Shown here piece after piece: positions 13,292-20,854 of a stretch of DNA of 42,986 bases. Within the stretch, counting starts at the first letter, position 1; each line of letters begins with the position of its first letter. The position numbers and the translations under genes are program-made. The notes beneath the pieces were generated by a model that worked only from the letters and a program-made list of their open reading frames with translations, ran no database searches and was not told the origin of the DNA. Source of the stretch: a virus; the IMG/VR virus record IMGVR_UViG_3300032282_006988, positions 1-42,986 of that record; one strand, given 5' to 3'.

Positions 13292-14005
13292 ATGACAAAG
13301 AAAATCCTATTAATGATTACGGCATTGTTTGCCGCACTCACACTAACAGCCTCGGCTGTCACCGTCACAGCAGACGCAACATACTACACCAAGTTCTTGG
13401 ATCGTGGTGTTGTTGCATATGAAGATGTTGCAATCGTCGGAGCAAAAGTGGAAGTTGCAGGTTTTGTGTTGGGTGCAAGCACCTTCAACACCATTCAAGC
13501 AAATGCTGTGGGAAAGAACGTTGTAAGTTCTGGACTACTAAAGCGAATTGATACAACCGTTGGCTACAAGTTTACTGCTCCGTTGGCAAACTTGACCTTG
13601 GGTTCAGTTTATTCCTCTTATAGCAAGAGCATCTCCAGTATCTCCAGCACAAACGAACCATTCGTTAAGTTGGATGGTAAGTTGTGGAAGAATGCAGTGT
13701 GGGATATTACTGGTCGTGCCGATCTAAGGGTTCACACCAATAATCTAGAAACCAATGTTAAACTTCCTTTTGGACTTCAACGTCTAAAGATTGTTCCTTC
13801 TATTGGATATGGATTCAATGATCCGGGTGCAGCCACAATTGCTGCATTGAAAAATGCAAAGCAATATGCTCTGGTTGGTATTGGTTTGGGATATTACACG
13901 CAATATGCCACATTGAATATTGGTGTATATCAATCTCGTGACACGCTATTTACTGCCGGAAATACCAGCAGTGGAGTGTCTGGTGGTTTGGCTGTAAAGT
14001 TCTAA
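13292..14005 (+). CDS. Outer-membrane beta-barrel protein
   Basis: A 237-aa protein with a signal peptide (MTKKILLMITALFAALTLTA SA) followed by VTVTADATYYTKFLDRG, then repeated amphipathic strands (YKFTAPLANLTLGSVYSSYS, YALVGIGLGYYTQYATLNIG) and a C-terminal strand ending LAVKF. The terminal Phe is the usual outer-membrane assembly signal. The layout resembles small 8-12-strand porin-like barrels. In a phage, an exported barrel could mask or replace a receptor and exclude other phages. It is a single-gene unit with promoter and terminator. Confidence 0.75.
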   Translation: MTKKILLMITALFAALTLTASAVTVTADATYYTKFLDRGVVAYEDVAIVGAKVEVAGFVLGASTFNTIQANAVGKNVVSSGLLKRIDTTVGYKFTAPLANLTLGSVYSSYSKSISSISSTNEPFVKLDGKLWKNAVWDITGRADLRVHTNNLETNVKLPFGLQRLKIVPSIGYGFNDPGAATIAALKNAKQYALVGIGLGYYTQYATLNIGVYQSRDTLFTAGNTSSGVSGGLAVKF

Positions 14006-14024
14006 TAATCAGTTAGTTTTTATC

Positions 14025-14057
14025 AAAAAAGGACACCGTAAATGGTGTCCTTTTTTT
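14025..14057 (+). terminator. Rho-independent terminator
   Basis: AAAAAAGGACACC-GTAAAT-GGTGTCCTTTTTTT, 20 nt after the barrel gene. The ATG inside its 3' arm (14042) is in frame with the next gene but is not a credible start. Confidence 0.9.
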
Positions 14058-14066
14058 GTTGTATTG

Positions 14067-14094
14067 TTGACAAACATCAACATATGTGTAATAT
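14067..14094 (+). promoter_or_regulatory. Sigma70-like promoter (TTGACA, 16 nt, TAATAT)
   Basis: -35 at 14067-14072, -10 at 14089-14094. The ATG at 14102 begins 7 nt later, so the expected transcript starts at or next to the start codon. The alternative ATG at 14084 lies in the spacer and would not be transcribed. Confidence 0.7.
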
Positions 14095-14101
14095 CACTAT
14101 T

Positions 14102-15049
14102 ATGATTCTATCACATAATATAGTTCCTTCACTTTGTTGTATTCACAATGGTCTAAAAGACCAAGGTGTTAAATTCAACACCATGACTTATGCTCAATAC
14201 AAGAAATTGGGCAAAGACACAGCAATGAAGGTTCTGGCAGACCGCTCGCTCAATAATATCAAGACTATTCATGTTATTATCAAAGAGTGTGCCAAAAACA
14301 AATGGAATTATAGAATTGGCAGCAATGTATTTCCGTTGATGACGCATCCAGAAGTTATGTATAAACTTGATGATTTCTATAATGCTGCTGAAATTTATAA
14401 CGAATTCAAATTGTGTGCTGACACTATCAAACAAAACAAAGTGCGTTGCAGCATGCATCCTGACCAGTTTGTGGTTCCTGCAAGTCCAAAAAATGGTGTT
14501 GCCGAAAACTCTATTCGCGACCTTGAACAACATGCTATGATTATGGATTTGCTTCAACTACCACAATCATATGCAGCACCAATCAATATTCATATGAATT
14601 GTTATAATGACGCCAAGTTTGGTGAAGTGATTGATAGATTGGAAAAAGTTCTCAAACGCATGTCAAAATCTGTAACAAGTAGGCTTGTTTTCGAGAACGA
14701 AGATAAACTAAAAAGTTGGACTGTATATAATCTACACGAATATCTTTATAAACGCACAGGTATTCCAATCACACACGACAATCTTCATAACAAATGCAAT
14801 CCATCCACACTTCTCGATGAACAACAAGCATTTGATTTATCTGTATCTACTTGGCCAGATGGTATTATTCCATTGTTTCATTTCAGTGAATCTCTTGCTG
14901 GTAAAAATCCACGTGCTCATGCCGACTTTCCTACATTTGTACCTATGGTATATTCTACATATAAAAAAGATTTGCATCTTGATTTTGAGTTCAAGCACAA
15001 AGAATCTGCTATAAATAAGATTTCTCGCAAAAACTTATTGACAAATTGA
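14102..15049 (+). CDS. uvsE: UV damage endonuclease (UvdE/UvsE family)
   Basis: A 315-aa protein from ATG 14102 (MILSHNIVPSLCC). It shows the TIM-barrel UvdE pattern: NWNYRIGSNVFPLMTHPEV-like segment (YRIGSNVFPLMTHP), VRCSMHPDQFVV, INIHMNCYND, RLVFENEDK and GIPITHDNLHNKCNP, with metal-binding His, Glu and Asp residues. The family nicks DNA 5' to UV photoproducts and starts repair. Full length for the family (about 300 aa). Longer upstream readings start inside the promoter or the terminator and are rejected. Confidence 0.85.
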   Translation: MILSHNIVPSLCCIHNGLKDQGVKFNTMTYAQYKKLGKDTAMKVLADRSLNNIKTIHVIIKECAKNKWNYRIGSNVFPLMTHPEVMYKLDDFYNAAEIYNEFKLCADTIKQNKVRCSMHPDQFVVPASPKNGVAENSIRDLEQHAMIMDLLQLPQSYAAPINIHMNCYNDAKFGEVIDRLEKVLKRMSKSVTSRLVFENEDKLKSWTVYNLHEYLYKRTGIPITHDNLHNKCNPSTLLDEQQAFDLSVSTWPDGIIPLFHFSESLAGKNPRAHADFPTFVPMVYSTYKKDLHLDFEFKHKESAINKISRKNLLTN

Positions 15050-15065
15050 GCACATCTGACATACT
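15038..15065 (+). promoter_or_regulatory. Sigma70-like promoter (TTGACA, 16 nt, CATACT)
   Basis: -35 at 15038-15043 lies in the last codons of the UV endonuclease gene; -10 at 15060-15065. It would give a leader of about 45 nt before the ATG at 15117. Confidence 0.7.
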
Positions 15066-15116
15066 TCATTTTGTAATCAACATTACATTATCAAATAACA
15101 ACTAAATCATACTAAT

Positions 15117-15332
15117 ATGACAAAAACAACTAAAACTAAGAATGGTCGCAAGGTCAATACTTTCGTCCAAAACGAAACATACGAGATTTCCTTCTCTCGC
15201 CCTACCAAGGGCGTCAAGGACGAAACCACTCATCTGAATGTCACCGGATTCAATCCAATCACTGGTGCAGTCAACAAGGTTCGCCTTGATGGACGCGCTG
15301 TTGCTGCTCTACGTCGAGTTCTTGCTAAGTAA
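15117..15332 (+). CDS. Small basic protein of unknown function
   Basis: A 71-aa, Lys/Arg/Thr-rich protein (MTKTTKTKNGRKVNTFVQNE) ending in a basic helix AVAALRRVLAK. No family recognised; nucleic-acid binding is possible from charge alone. It has its own promoter and a strong terminator, so it is probably made in quantity. Confidence 0.6.
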   Translation: MTKTTKTKNGRKVNTFVQNETYEISFSRPTKGVKDETTHLNVTGFNPITGAVNKVRLDGRAVAALRRVLAK

Positions 15333-15358
15333 TAATTAGCAATCAAAGGTTATAAATC

Positions 15359-15391
15359 AAAATCCCACGGCAAACACCGTGGGATTTTTTC
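15359..15391 (+). terminator. Rho-independent terminator
   Basis: AAATCCCACGG-CAAACA-CCGTGGGATTTTTT, 27 nt after the 71-aa gene. Confidence 0.9.
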
Positions 15392-15394
15392 TAA

Positions 15395-15601
15395 ATGAAA
15401 AACAAACCACTGACAAAAAAACAACGCCGCGATTTGATTGATGCTTGGGCAGGAATGCATAGTTTATGTGCATATCTAAAAGATTACAAGACGAAGCCTG
15501 AAAATTTCGGTGTTAAATTTGACCCACACAGTTATGCCAAAGACATATATGAACTCCTTGATTCGGTTATAAAGAACGTTGATGACTCCGATTTGTGTTA
15601 A
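15395..15601 (+). CDS. Small protein of unknown function
   Basis: A 68-aa acidic-tailed helical protein (MKNKPLTKKQRRDLIDAWAG ...). It starts 4 nt after a terminator, with no promoter of the repeated type visible, so its transcription is unclear. No family recognised. Confidence 0.5.
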   Translation: MKNKPLTKKQRRDLIDAWAGMHSLCAYLKDYKTKPENFGVKFDPHSYAKDIYELLDSVIKNVDDSDLC

Positions 15602-15607
15602 TAATCC

Positions 15608-15635
15608 TTGACATCTTATAAAAAAGTGTCATACT
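15608..15635 (+). promoter_or_regulatory. Sigma70-like promoter (TTGACA, 16 nt, CATACT)
   Basis: -35 at 15608-15613, -10 at 15630-15635, sharing the TTATAAAAA spacer with the promoters at 8205 and 17553. The GTG at 15642 starts 6 nt after the -10, implying a leaderless mRNA with a GTG start. Confidence 0.8.
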
Positions 15636-15641
15636 AAAGTA

Positions 15642-16758
15642 GTGAAAATTGACTTACAATCTATCGACAAAGAGTCGTTTATGGTTCATCAACACTTTGT
15701 TGGTGAGCATGAATGCTTTTTGGTGCAACCAATCCACATTTGGGGCAACTTGGAATAAAGAAAACCTTATTTATCGTTCTTCATTGTGGGATAAAGAGGG
15801 CAACGCAGTATCACTGTCGTTCAAAAAGTTTTTCAATTGGGATGAAAAGCCAGACATTTTTCCAGCACCTTCTAACCTAACTGGTGCGAAGTTGATGGAA
15901 AAGCTTGACGGTTCTACTTTAATATTTTCTCGCTACAAGGGTCAAACTGTTATTCGCACACGAGGAACTGTTGATGCTCGTAAGCAAGCAAATGGACATG
16001 AGATAGACTATTTGTGCGAAAAGTACAAAAAGTTTATTGTATATCTTGAAATGGTAGAAACTAGCAATGAGTCTTTTTTACTGGAATGGTTGTCGCCAAC
16101 AAATCGTATTGTACTGACGTATGGCGACGAACCCGACATGGTTTTGACTGCTATAATCAATCACAGTGAGTATTCCTTGATGCGCCAATCTCAATTGGAC
16201 TATTTTGCATCTGATATTGGGCTGCGTCGTCCCCGCACTTTCTCCTACAACTCCGTTGAAGAAATGAAGTCGGCAGTTGAAGTGTTGAAAGACCAAGAAG
16301 GTTTGTGTGTGTATTATAACAACGAACAACAAATTCGTAAAGTAAAAGCCGCACAATATCTATTCTTGCACCGTGCAAAGTCTGAAATATCAAGCATCGA
16401 CAAGGTGATTGATGTTTATATTGACTGGTTTATGGACCGTAATACACTTTCACACGAGTTCACTGGCTATCCAGAGTTTTTCAAGTATCTGACTGAAAAG
16501 TTTGATTTTGAAATTGCTACAATGGCAACTGGACATGCTTCGCGTATCTGCGATGCTATGAAAGAAGTGAAGAAGATAATGGACGCATTGGTTCTTTTCT
16601 CGTTCGACTGCATCAATATTCCTCGCAAGGAAGCCGCCGCTAAAATCTTGCAAGCATATGGTAGCACAGGTCGTGCAGCTATGGTATTCAAGATGCTTGA
16701 TACGAAGTATATTGGCGCAGATGAATATAAAAAATTGCTATATCAAGTATTGAAGTAA
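15642..16758 (+). CDS. T4 Rnl1-like RNA ligase, apparent +1 frameshift at about 15741
   Basis: From GTG 15642 the frame encodes VKIDLQSIDKESFMVHQHFV, continuing to LVQPIHI, as in phage RNA ligases, then goes out of frame. The next frame takes over with GATWNKENLIYRSSLW. Skipping one T in the TTT at 15739-15741 gives a continuous 371-aa protein, close to the 374 aa of T4 Rnl1. Ligase motifs: EKLDGS (nucleotidyl-lysine, near 15898), LLEWLSPTN, EGLCVYY and RKVKAAQY. It seals RNA ends, classically repairing cut tRNAs. Read without the shift, translation from TTG 15649 gives a scrambled N terminus. Sequencing error, mutation or programmed shift are all possible. Confidence 0.8.
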
Positions 16759-16764
16759 AAACAT

Positions 16765-16798
16765 AGGGCTTGACTTTATATAGTTCAAGCCCTATACT
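16765..16798 (+). promoter_or_regulatory. Promoter embedded in an 11-bp inverted repeat
   Basis: -35 TTGACT (16770-16775), 17-nt spacer, -10 TATACT (16793-16798). The arms ATAGGGCTTGA and TCAAGCCCTAT are perfect complements and contain the -35 and most of the -10. The RNA from the upstream ligase gene could form this hairpin (no T-run follows), and a protein dimer could use it as an operator. The leader to ATG 16829 is about 23 nt. Confidence 0.65.
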
Positions 16799-16828
16799 AT
16801 TGCATATTAGAAATATACTTATTACTAT

Positions 16829-17338
16829 ATGATTAAACTACTAAGAGAGAAATATGAATTGCTAAGAGAAAGTAAATTGTTTTCTGAACTGAAGGCAGTG
16901 GCTTCACATAAGACAGATCTTCTTACATCCAAGATGTGGATTTTACCAGATGGTAAGCCTGTGTCTTTGGATCAATGGCATTACAGATGGTTGCAAAATA
17001 ATCCAAAAATTGCATTGAAGTATGGATTGGATGTTAAAACTTTGCCAGATGAAGAACAGCCTGTTCGTGTTGCTGCATTGAAGAAAGGATTTTTTCGCGT
17101 TAATTATGAATACAATAGTGGGACTATTACAATTGAAGGACTGTCCTCAAAGTTTCATAAAAAAATCAAAGATGCTATATTTGTGATTGCGATTGACAAT
17201 ATTAGATCAATTGATCGCATGAAATTGACACTAATGAATGAAACACTAACAAAAATTACCAGAGAGGAAGAAGCCACATTGTTCACATACAGAAGTGAAG
17301 AAGAAAAACTCGCCGCAGTTGAAGATATTATCAAATAA
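16829..17338 (+). CDS. Phage protein of unknown function
   Basis: A 169-aa protein. KMWILPDGKPVSLDQWHYRW near residues 36-55 looks like a conserved phage motif, but I cannot name the family. The C-terminal half is charged and helical (REEEATLFTYRSEEEKLAAV). No signal peptide or membrane span. It is transcribed from the promoter in the inverted repeat and followed closely by a 63-aa gene. Confidence 0.6.
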   Translation: MIKLLREKYELLRESKLFSELKAVASHKTDLLTSKMWILPDGKPVSLDQWHYRWLQNNPKIALKYGLDVKTLPDEEQPVRVAALKKGFFRVNYEYNSGTITIEGLSSKFHKKIKDAIFVIAIDNIRSIDRMKLTLMNETLTKITREEEATLFTYRSEEEKLAAVEDIIK

Positions 17339-17345
17339 ACAATAT

Positions 17346-17537
17346 ATGACAAAAACACAAAAATATCTTGAAAAAGCAGCAAAGCGATTGGTGATTGGAG
17401 ACAAAGTGCTTAGTGCATCAGGCAAAACACTAACAGTGTCATTGATTATAAATAAAGGAAATAAAACTATTATTCTATTTGACGGCGATATGGAAGTTGA
17501 TGTTGATCCGTATCTTCAAGTCAAAGTTGTTATATAA
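17346..17537 (+). CDS. Small SH3/KOW-like beta protein
   Basis: A 63-aa protein from ATG 17346: basic helix then GDKVLSASGKTLTVSLIIN and KTIILFDGDMEVDVDP, short strands that could form a small barrel. The call is weak. The upstream in-frame reading from 17295 overlaps the previous gene and is not needed. Starts 7 nt after the previous stop, so probably co-transcribed. Confidence 0.5.
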   Translation: MTKTQKYLEKAAKRLVIGDKVLSASGKTLTVSLIINKGNKTIILFDGDMEVDVDPYLQVKVVI

Positions 17538-17552
17538 AGTGTAAGAAACATC

Positions 17553-17581
17553 TTGACTTTTTATAAAAATCCTATCATAGT
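17553..17581 (+). promoter_or_regulatory. Sigma70-like promoter (TTGACT, 17 nt, CATAGT)
   Basis: -35 at 17553-17558, -10 at 17576-17581; near-identical to the promoter at 8205. ATG 17597 follows after 15 nt, giving a leader of about 8-9 nt. Confidence 0.8.
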
Positions 17582-17596
17582 TATAGGTGTATAAAA

Positions 17597-18253
17597 ATGA
17601 ATGTTATCAATCAACCAGTATTATCTCTGAACGCAAACTGGATGGCTCTTGGAACCAAGACCGTCAAAGATGCGCTAATCGCTATGCTTGGCGGTGATGG
17701 TGGAAAGAATCCGCCAGCCGTTGCTATCGACATGGACTTTGCTATTGGTGCTGATGGTAATGTTGATTGGGACAACCCTACAAGCACCACTCCTGTTGGT
17801 TGGGATGTATGGAAGACATTGCCTGTGCGTGATTATGATTTGGCGATTCATACTGCCAATATGATTATTCGTGCTCCACGAGTTATTATTCAACCCAACT
17901 ATGGTAAAATGCCTATGGTACAGCCTCGTCCGACCAAGGAAAGTATTCGCAGACGCGACGGTGGCGTATGCCAATACACTGGACAGTCCCTTTCTTGGAA
18001 AGAAGGCAATATTGACCACGTTATTCCACGTGCTAAAGGTGGTAAAAACACTTTCGAGAACATGGTTTGGTGTCATAAGGACATCAATAGTGCTAAAGCA
18101 GACAAGACCCCTAAACAGGCTGGTCTAAAGCTTATTCGTAAGCCATATGCACCAAAGTCGATTCCTGTGAGCGCAACAATCAATATTGCTCATCACCCAA
18201 GTTGGGTTCACTTCCTTGATAATGTTACGCATGTGAAAGAAGTTGTAGCATAG
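17597..18253 (+). CDS. HNH endonuclease
   Basis: A 218-aa protein with an HNH domain at about residues 118-180: RRRDGGVCQYTGQ, then GNIDHVIPRAKGG and TFENMVWCHKDINSAKADK (the D-H, N and H positions, with Cys pairs that can hold zinc). This McrA/HNH_5-like layout is found in phage-encoded HNH proteins of varied roles. The 115-residue N-terminal region (VGWDVWKTLPVRDYDLAIH) is not recognised. It has its own promoter and no sign of disrupting a neighbour, so it need not be a homing enzyme. Confidence 0.75.
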   Translation: MNVINQPVLSLNANWMALGTKTVKDALIAMLGGDGGKNPPAVAIDMDFAIGADGNVDWDNPTSTTPVGWDVWKTLPVRDYDLAIHTANMIIRAPRVIIQPNYGKMPMVQPRPTKESIRRRDGGVCQYTGQSLSWKEGNIDHVIPRAKGGKNTFENMVWCHKDINSAKADKTPKQAGLKLIRKPYAPKSIPVSATINIAHHPSWVHFLDNVTHVKEVVA

Positions 18254-18260
18254 AACAACA

Positions 18261-18287
18261 TTGACAAAATCAAGAATGTATCATAAT
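18261..18287 (+). promoter_or_regulatory. Sigma70-like promoter (TTGACA, 15 nt, CATAAT)
   Basis: -35 at 18261-18266, -10 at 18282-18287. The spacer is one shorter than in the other copies. ATG 18307 is 19 nt downstream. It drives a run of small overlapping genes to 19650. Confidence 0.6.
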
Positions 18288-18306
18288 CTGATGCATTCTT
18301 TTATTT

Positions 18307-18663
18307 ATGGACTATTTCACATTAACATTGTGCGTTTTGCTGCTTGCATATTCTGTTCGCTCTTATTATCAAATAGAGAAACTAAAGCAAAAACTCATTG
18401 AACAAGACGATGGTCATAAAAGAGCACTCGCAACAGCAGGAAATGCAATCACAGACACACTCAAAGTTGCATTTGAGCAACTAAAGAAAAACAATTCGGA
18501 CCATAGCAAAATAAATAGTAAAACAACCGAACTTAACTCAAGATTATATAGATTGGAACAACGACAAATCCGCAGCACACGAGATGATGTTAAGCGCAGT
18601 AATAACTCTAATAAAGCACAATCAAAAAATTTGACACAGGAAAACAAAAATGAAAACAAATAA
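18307..18663 (+). CDS. Membrane-anchored coiled-coil protein
   Basis: A 118-aa protein: one N-terminal transmembrane helix (YFTLTLCVLLLAYSV), then a long charged helix likely to form a coiled coil (residues about 22-95) and a polar Asn/Lys tail. The tail would lie in the cytoplasm or periplasm depending on orientation. Overlaps the next gene by 14 bp. Role unknown; spanin-like or membrane-tether functions are conceivable but unsupported. Confidence 0.6.
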   Translation: MDYFTLTLCVLLLAYSVRSYYQIEKLKQKLIEQDDGHKRALATAGNAITDTLKVAFEQLKKNNSDHSKINSKTTELNSRLYRLEQRQIRSTRDDVKRSNNSNKAQSKNLTQENKNENK

Positions 18664-18865
18664 TGAAGGACCGCGTATGGTAGAATTTGGCAAGTTAGAA
18701 CTTGGAAACAAGTTTTTTCTTGGAAACCCAGAGCTACTGACTGAAAACGCCGCATACACAAAAATAGTCAGCCAAAAGAACAATGAAGGTAAATGGGCAA
18801 ATGCAAAGAACGCATTTGGTCTTGTTACATTCGTTCAATACGACAAGCGTGTATGGAAGAAATAA
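18650..18865 (+). CDS. Small phage protein of unknown function
   Basis: A 71-aa protein (MKTNNEGPRMVEFGKLELGN) with F-x-LG and VTFVQYDKRVWKK segments suggestive of a small beta fold, as in other short phage proteins. It overlaps the previous gene and ends 1 nt before the next start, so it is part of a tight operon. Confidence 0.6.
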   Translation: MKTNNEGPRMVEFGKLELGNKFFLGNPELLTENAAYTKIVSQKNNEGKWANAKNAFGLVTFVQYDKRVWKK

Positions 18866-18866
18866 T

Positions 18867-19166
18867 ATGAAAAAGTTTGTGCTAAAACGTGAATATATTT
18901 CTGATGTTGTAGACGCCAAACATATGACATTGAATATGTATGATGGTTCTACCATATCTGGAATGTCACATGGGATAATTGATCACCCAGAGTTCACAAA
19001 GTTGCGTAATATATTACAACAAGAAGAATATATTAGCACAGAAAGAAGTTGGGTCAACGGTGACAGAGTGCTCAAACCATTTAGTTTAAATACGCTAAAG
19101 TTCAAAATTGGGGACCAATTTCCCTGTGCTGCTGCGTTGGATGTTCGCTTATCTATAAAAAAATGA
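18867..19166 (+). CDS. Small phage protein of unknown function
   Basis: A 99-aa protein from ATG 18867 (MKKFVLKREYISDVVDAKHM). The longer in-frame reading from 18783 would overlap the previous gene by 83 bp and is rejected. No family recognised. Its stop overlaps the next start (ATGA). Confidence 0.6.
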   Translation: MKKFVLKREYISDVVDAKHMTLNMYDGSTISGMSHGIIDHPEFTKLRNILQQEEYISTERSWVNGDRVLKPFSLNTLKFKIGDQFPCAAALDVRLSIKK

Positions 19167-19438
19167 AAATTGTAATCAATACTTGCTACGGTGGCTTTGG
19201 GCTTTCTAAAGAAGCTCTTGCTCTGTTTAATGAACGATCTGGTACAATTATTATCTATGAGCATGACATCGAGCGCAACAATCCTATTCTAGTAGAAATT
19301 GTGGAGCAACTGGGAGAAGCTGCCGATGGTGGCTTTGCTGAACTTAAAGTTATAGAGATTCCTAATGATGTTCAATGGCAGATTGAAGAGTATGATGGTA
19401 ATGAATGGGTGGCAGAAAAACACAGAAAGTGGGATTAA
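19163..19438 (+). CDS. Conserved phage protein (MKIVINTCYGGFGLS type)
   Basis: A 91-aa protein. The N terminus MKIVINTCYGGFGLSKEAL is a pattern I recognise from many unrelated phages and prophages, always a small protein of unknown function, with an acidic beta-rich C-terminal part (LKVIEIPNDVQWQIEEYDG). Coupled to the previous gene by ATGA. Confidence 0.65.
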   Translation: MKIVINTCYGGFGLSKEALALFNERSGTIIIYEHDIERNNPILVEIVEQLGEAADGGFAELKVIEIPNDVQWQIEEYDGNEWVAEKHRKWD

Positions 19439-19443
19439 AATTT

Positions 19444-19650
19444 ATGAAGCAAATAGGCGTAACGCAACTTGATTTAGACAAATCAACATTTGAAGAGGCC
19501 CAACAAGCATATGATCATCATATGATAATGGAGTATGCTTCAACCGCTACTGTGGAAGATTACTTGAAAATTAAAGAAGAAGCTTTAGAAAAAGCCGCCA
19601 ACATTATTTTAAAAAATCGCATAAACGATGGGTTTATTAAAATTGTGTGA
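19444..19650 (+). CDS. Small helical protein of unknown function
   Basis: A 68-aa protein from ATG 19444 (MKQIGVTQLDLDKSTFEEAQ), 5 nt after the previous stop. The in-frame alternative at 19405 overlaps the previous gene and is not favoured. All-helical prediction by eye; no family recognised. Last gene before the clamp-loader promoter. Confidence 0.55.
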   Translation: MKQIGVTQLDLDKSTFEEAQQAYDHHMIMEYASTATVEDYLKIKEEALEKAANIILKNRINDGFIKIV

Positions 19651-19655
19651 TGTTG

Positions 19656-19683
19656 TTGACATATATCCATACTATTGTATAGT
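19656..19683 (+). promoter_or_regulatory. Sigma70-like promoter (TTGACA, 16 nt, TATAGT)
   Basis: -35 at 19656-19661, -10 at 19678-19683. ATG 19695 begins 11 nt after the -10, for a leader of about 5 nt. Confidence 0.75.
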
Positions 19684-19694
19684 TGGTAAATAAC

Positions 19695-20162
19695 ATGGCA
19701 AAAATAAAAAACGAAGTTGATAAAAAGCCAAAGACTAAAAGTTTATTTGACCACCTCAATGAAGTGCGTGTGGGAAAAAATCCTAAATACTTTGATACAT
19801 TGTCTGATGCGGATAAAAAGACTTGGAGTAATTATATGCTATGCAGATTTTTGAGCATGCAGATGGACTTTGTTGATAGCATCAATGATTTACAATATTA
19901 TCAAGACAAACTAACCCCTGAGCAATTTTATAGAATTTGTATTGTTGTTGTGCCAAAAGCCAAAGTGTTTGTGCCATATATCAAAAACAGCAGAGAGAAA
20001 CACAACAAAACTTTATTGACTCTGTTGTGCATGCATTTCAAAGACAGCGAACGCAATGTAGTTGAATATATGAGTATCATGACCAATGACGACATTCGCA
20101 GTGTTGTGCAAAACTATGGTTATAGCACAGATCAAGTGGAAGAAATGCTTGAAAAGGCTTGA
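19695..20162 (+). CDS. Clamp-loader small subunit (T4 gp62-like)
   Basis: A 155-aa protein from ATG 19695 (a TTG reading at 19683 falls in the -10 box). SLFDHLNEV, then TWSNYMLCRFLSMQMDFVD and YYQDKLTPEQFYRICIVVVP, follow the order seen in gp62-type subunits (Y-M-x-x-R-F-L-S-M, F-x-x-x-x-N, then a hydrophobic V-P-K). With gp44 it loads the sliding clamp onto DNA. No gp44 gene is in the window. The dNMP kinase that follows supports a replication block. The similarity is distant, so confidence is moderate. Confidence 0.6.
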   Translation: MAKIKNEVDKKPKTKSLFDHLNEVRVGKNPKYFDTLSDADKKTWSNYMLCRFLSMQMDFVDSINDLQYYQDKLTPEQFYRICIVVVPKAKVFVPYIKNSREKHNKTLLTLLCMHFKDSERNVVEYMSIMTNDDIRSVVQNYGYSTDQVEEMLEKA

Positions 20163-20186
20163 CCAACTTGTGTAAGTGTTTATATT
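20159..20186 (+). promoter_or_regulatory. Sigma70-like promoter (TTGACC, 16 nt, TATATT)
   Basis: -35 at 20159-20164 overlaps the stop of the clamp-loader gene; -10 at 20181-20186. ATG 20195 begins 8 nt later, implying a leaderless mRNA. Confidence 0.65.
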
Positions 20187-20194
20187 GATTGTAT

Positions 20195-20854
20195 ATGAGC
20201 AACAAAAAGGTGATTGGTGTTGGGGGCGCGGCCCGCAGTGGAAAAGATACATTTGCTTCAATTTTGAGCAGAAATCTTCAACAGGCCGGAAAGTCTGTAA
20301 AACGAATTGCTTTGGCTGATCCGCTAAAGGAAAACGTAGATGCTTTCTTGCTAAAAAATATTGGCGTGTCTGCTTTCACATCTGTTCCAGAAGAAAAGTT
20401 GCTTATTCGTCCTATGCTTGTGTGGTATGGCGATGCTCAACGCAAGCGTACCAATGGTAGATATTGGATTGATATTGCCAAGAAAACCATTGATGAAACA
20501 AATTATGATTATTATATCATCACAGACGTTCGTTATGATGTATATGAAAAAGATGAACTTTATTTTCTAAAGAATGAAGTGAATGGCGTATTATGCCATA
20601 TCAGCAAATATACTATCAGCAAAGAAACTCGTGTGCTTGAACCATATGGATCAATCATAACAACGATTGAAAAGAGATTTGTTCAACCCGCCAATGAACA
20701 TGAAGAAGAAAATGATCCAAAGATCAAAGCCGCTGCACATCATGCCATTGAATGGGAACATGTAGAATACAAACTACCAGAAGCGTTATTGTTTGACCCA
20801 CAACTAAATGCTCACGTAGACAAGTTTATGGATATCTGGATTCAGAAGTTTTGA
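20195..20854 (+). CDS. Deoxynucleoside monophosphate kinase (T4 gp1-like)
   Basis: A 219-aa kinase. P-loop GGAARSGKDTF (residues about 9-19), then RIALADPLKENV, LVWYGDAQRKR and IITDVRYDVYEKDEL, the sequence of motifs in phage dNMP kinases that phosphorylate dNMPs for viral DNA synthesis. Start at 20195 because the upstream TTG reading adds only MY and lies in the promoter region. The 3' end overlaps the convergent minus-strand gene by 13 bp. Confidence 0.85.
   Translation: MSNKKVIGVGGAARSGKDTFASILSRNLQQAGKSVKRIALADPLKENVDAFLLKNIGVSAFTSVPEEKLLIRPMLVWYGDAQRKRTNGRYWIDIAKKTIDETNYDYYIITDVRYDVYEKDELYFLKNEVNGVLCHISKYTISKETRVLEPYGSIITTIEKRFVQPANEHEEENDPKIKAAAHHAIEWEHVEYKLPEALLFDPQLNAHVDKFMDIWIQKF

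Noticed and set aside
14042-14101. N-terminal extension of the UV endonuclease from ATG 14042 or 14084
   Set aside because: 14042 lies in a terminator arm and 14084 in the promoter spacer; the protein family pattern begins after 14102.
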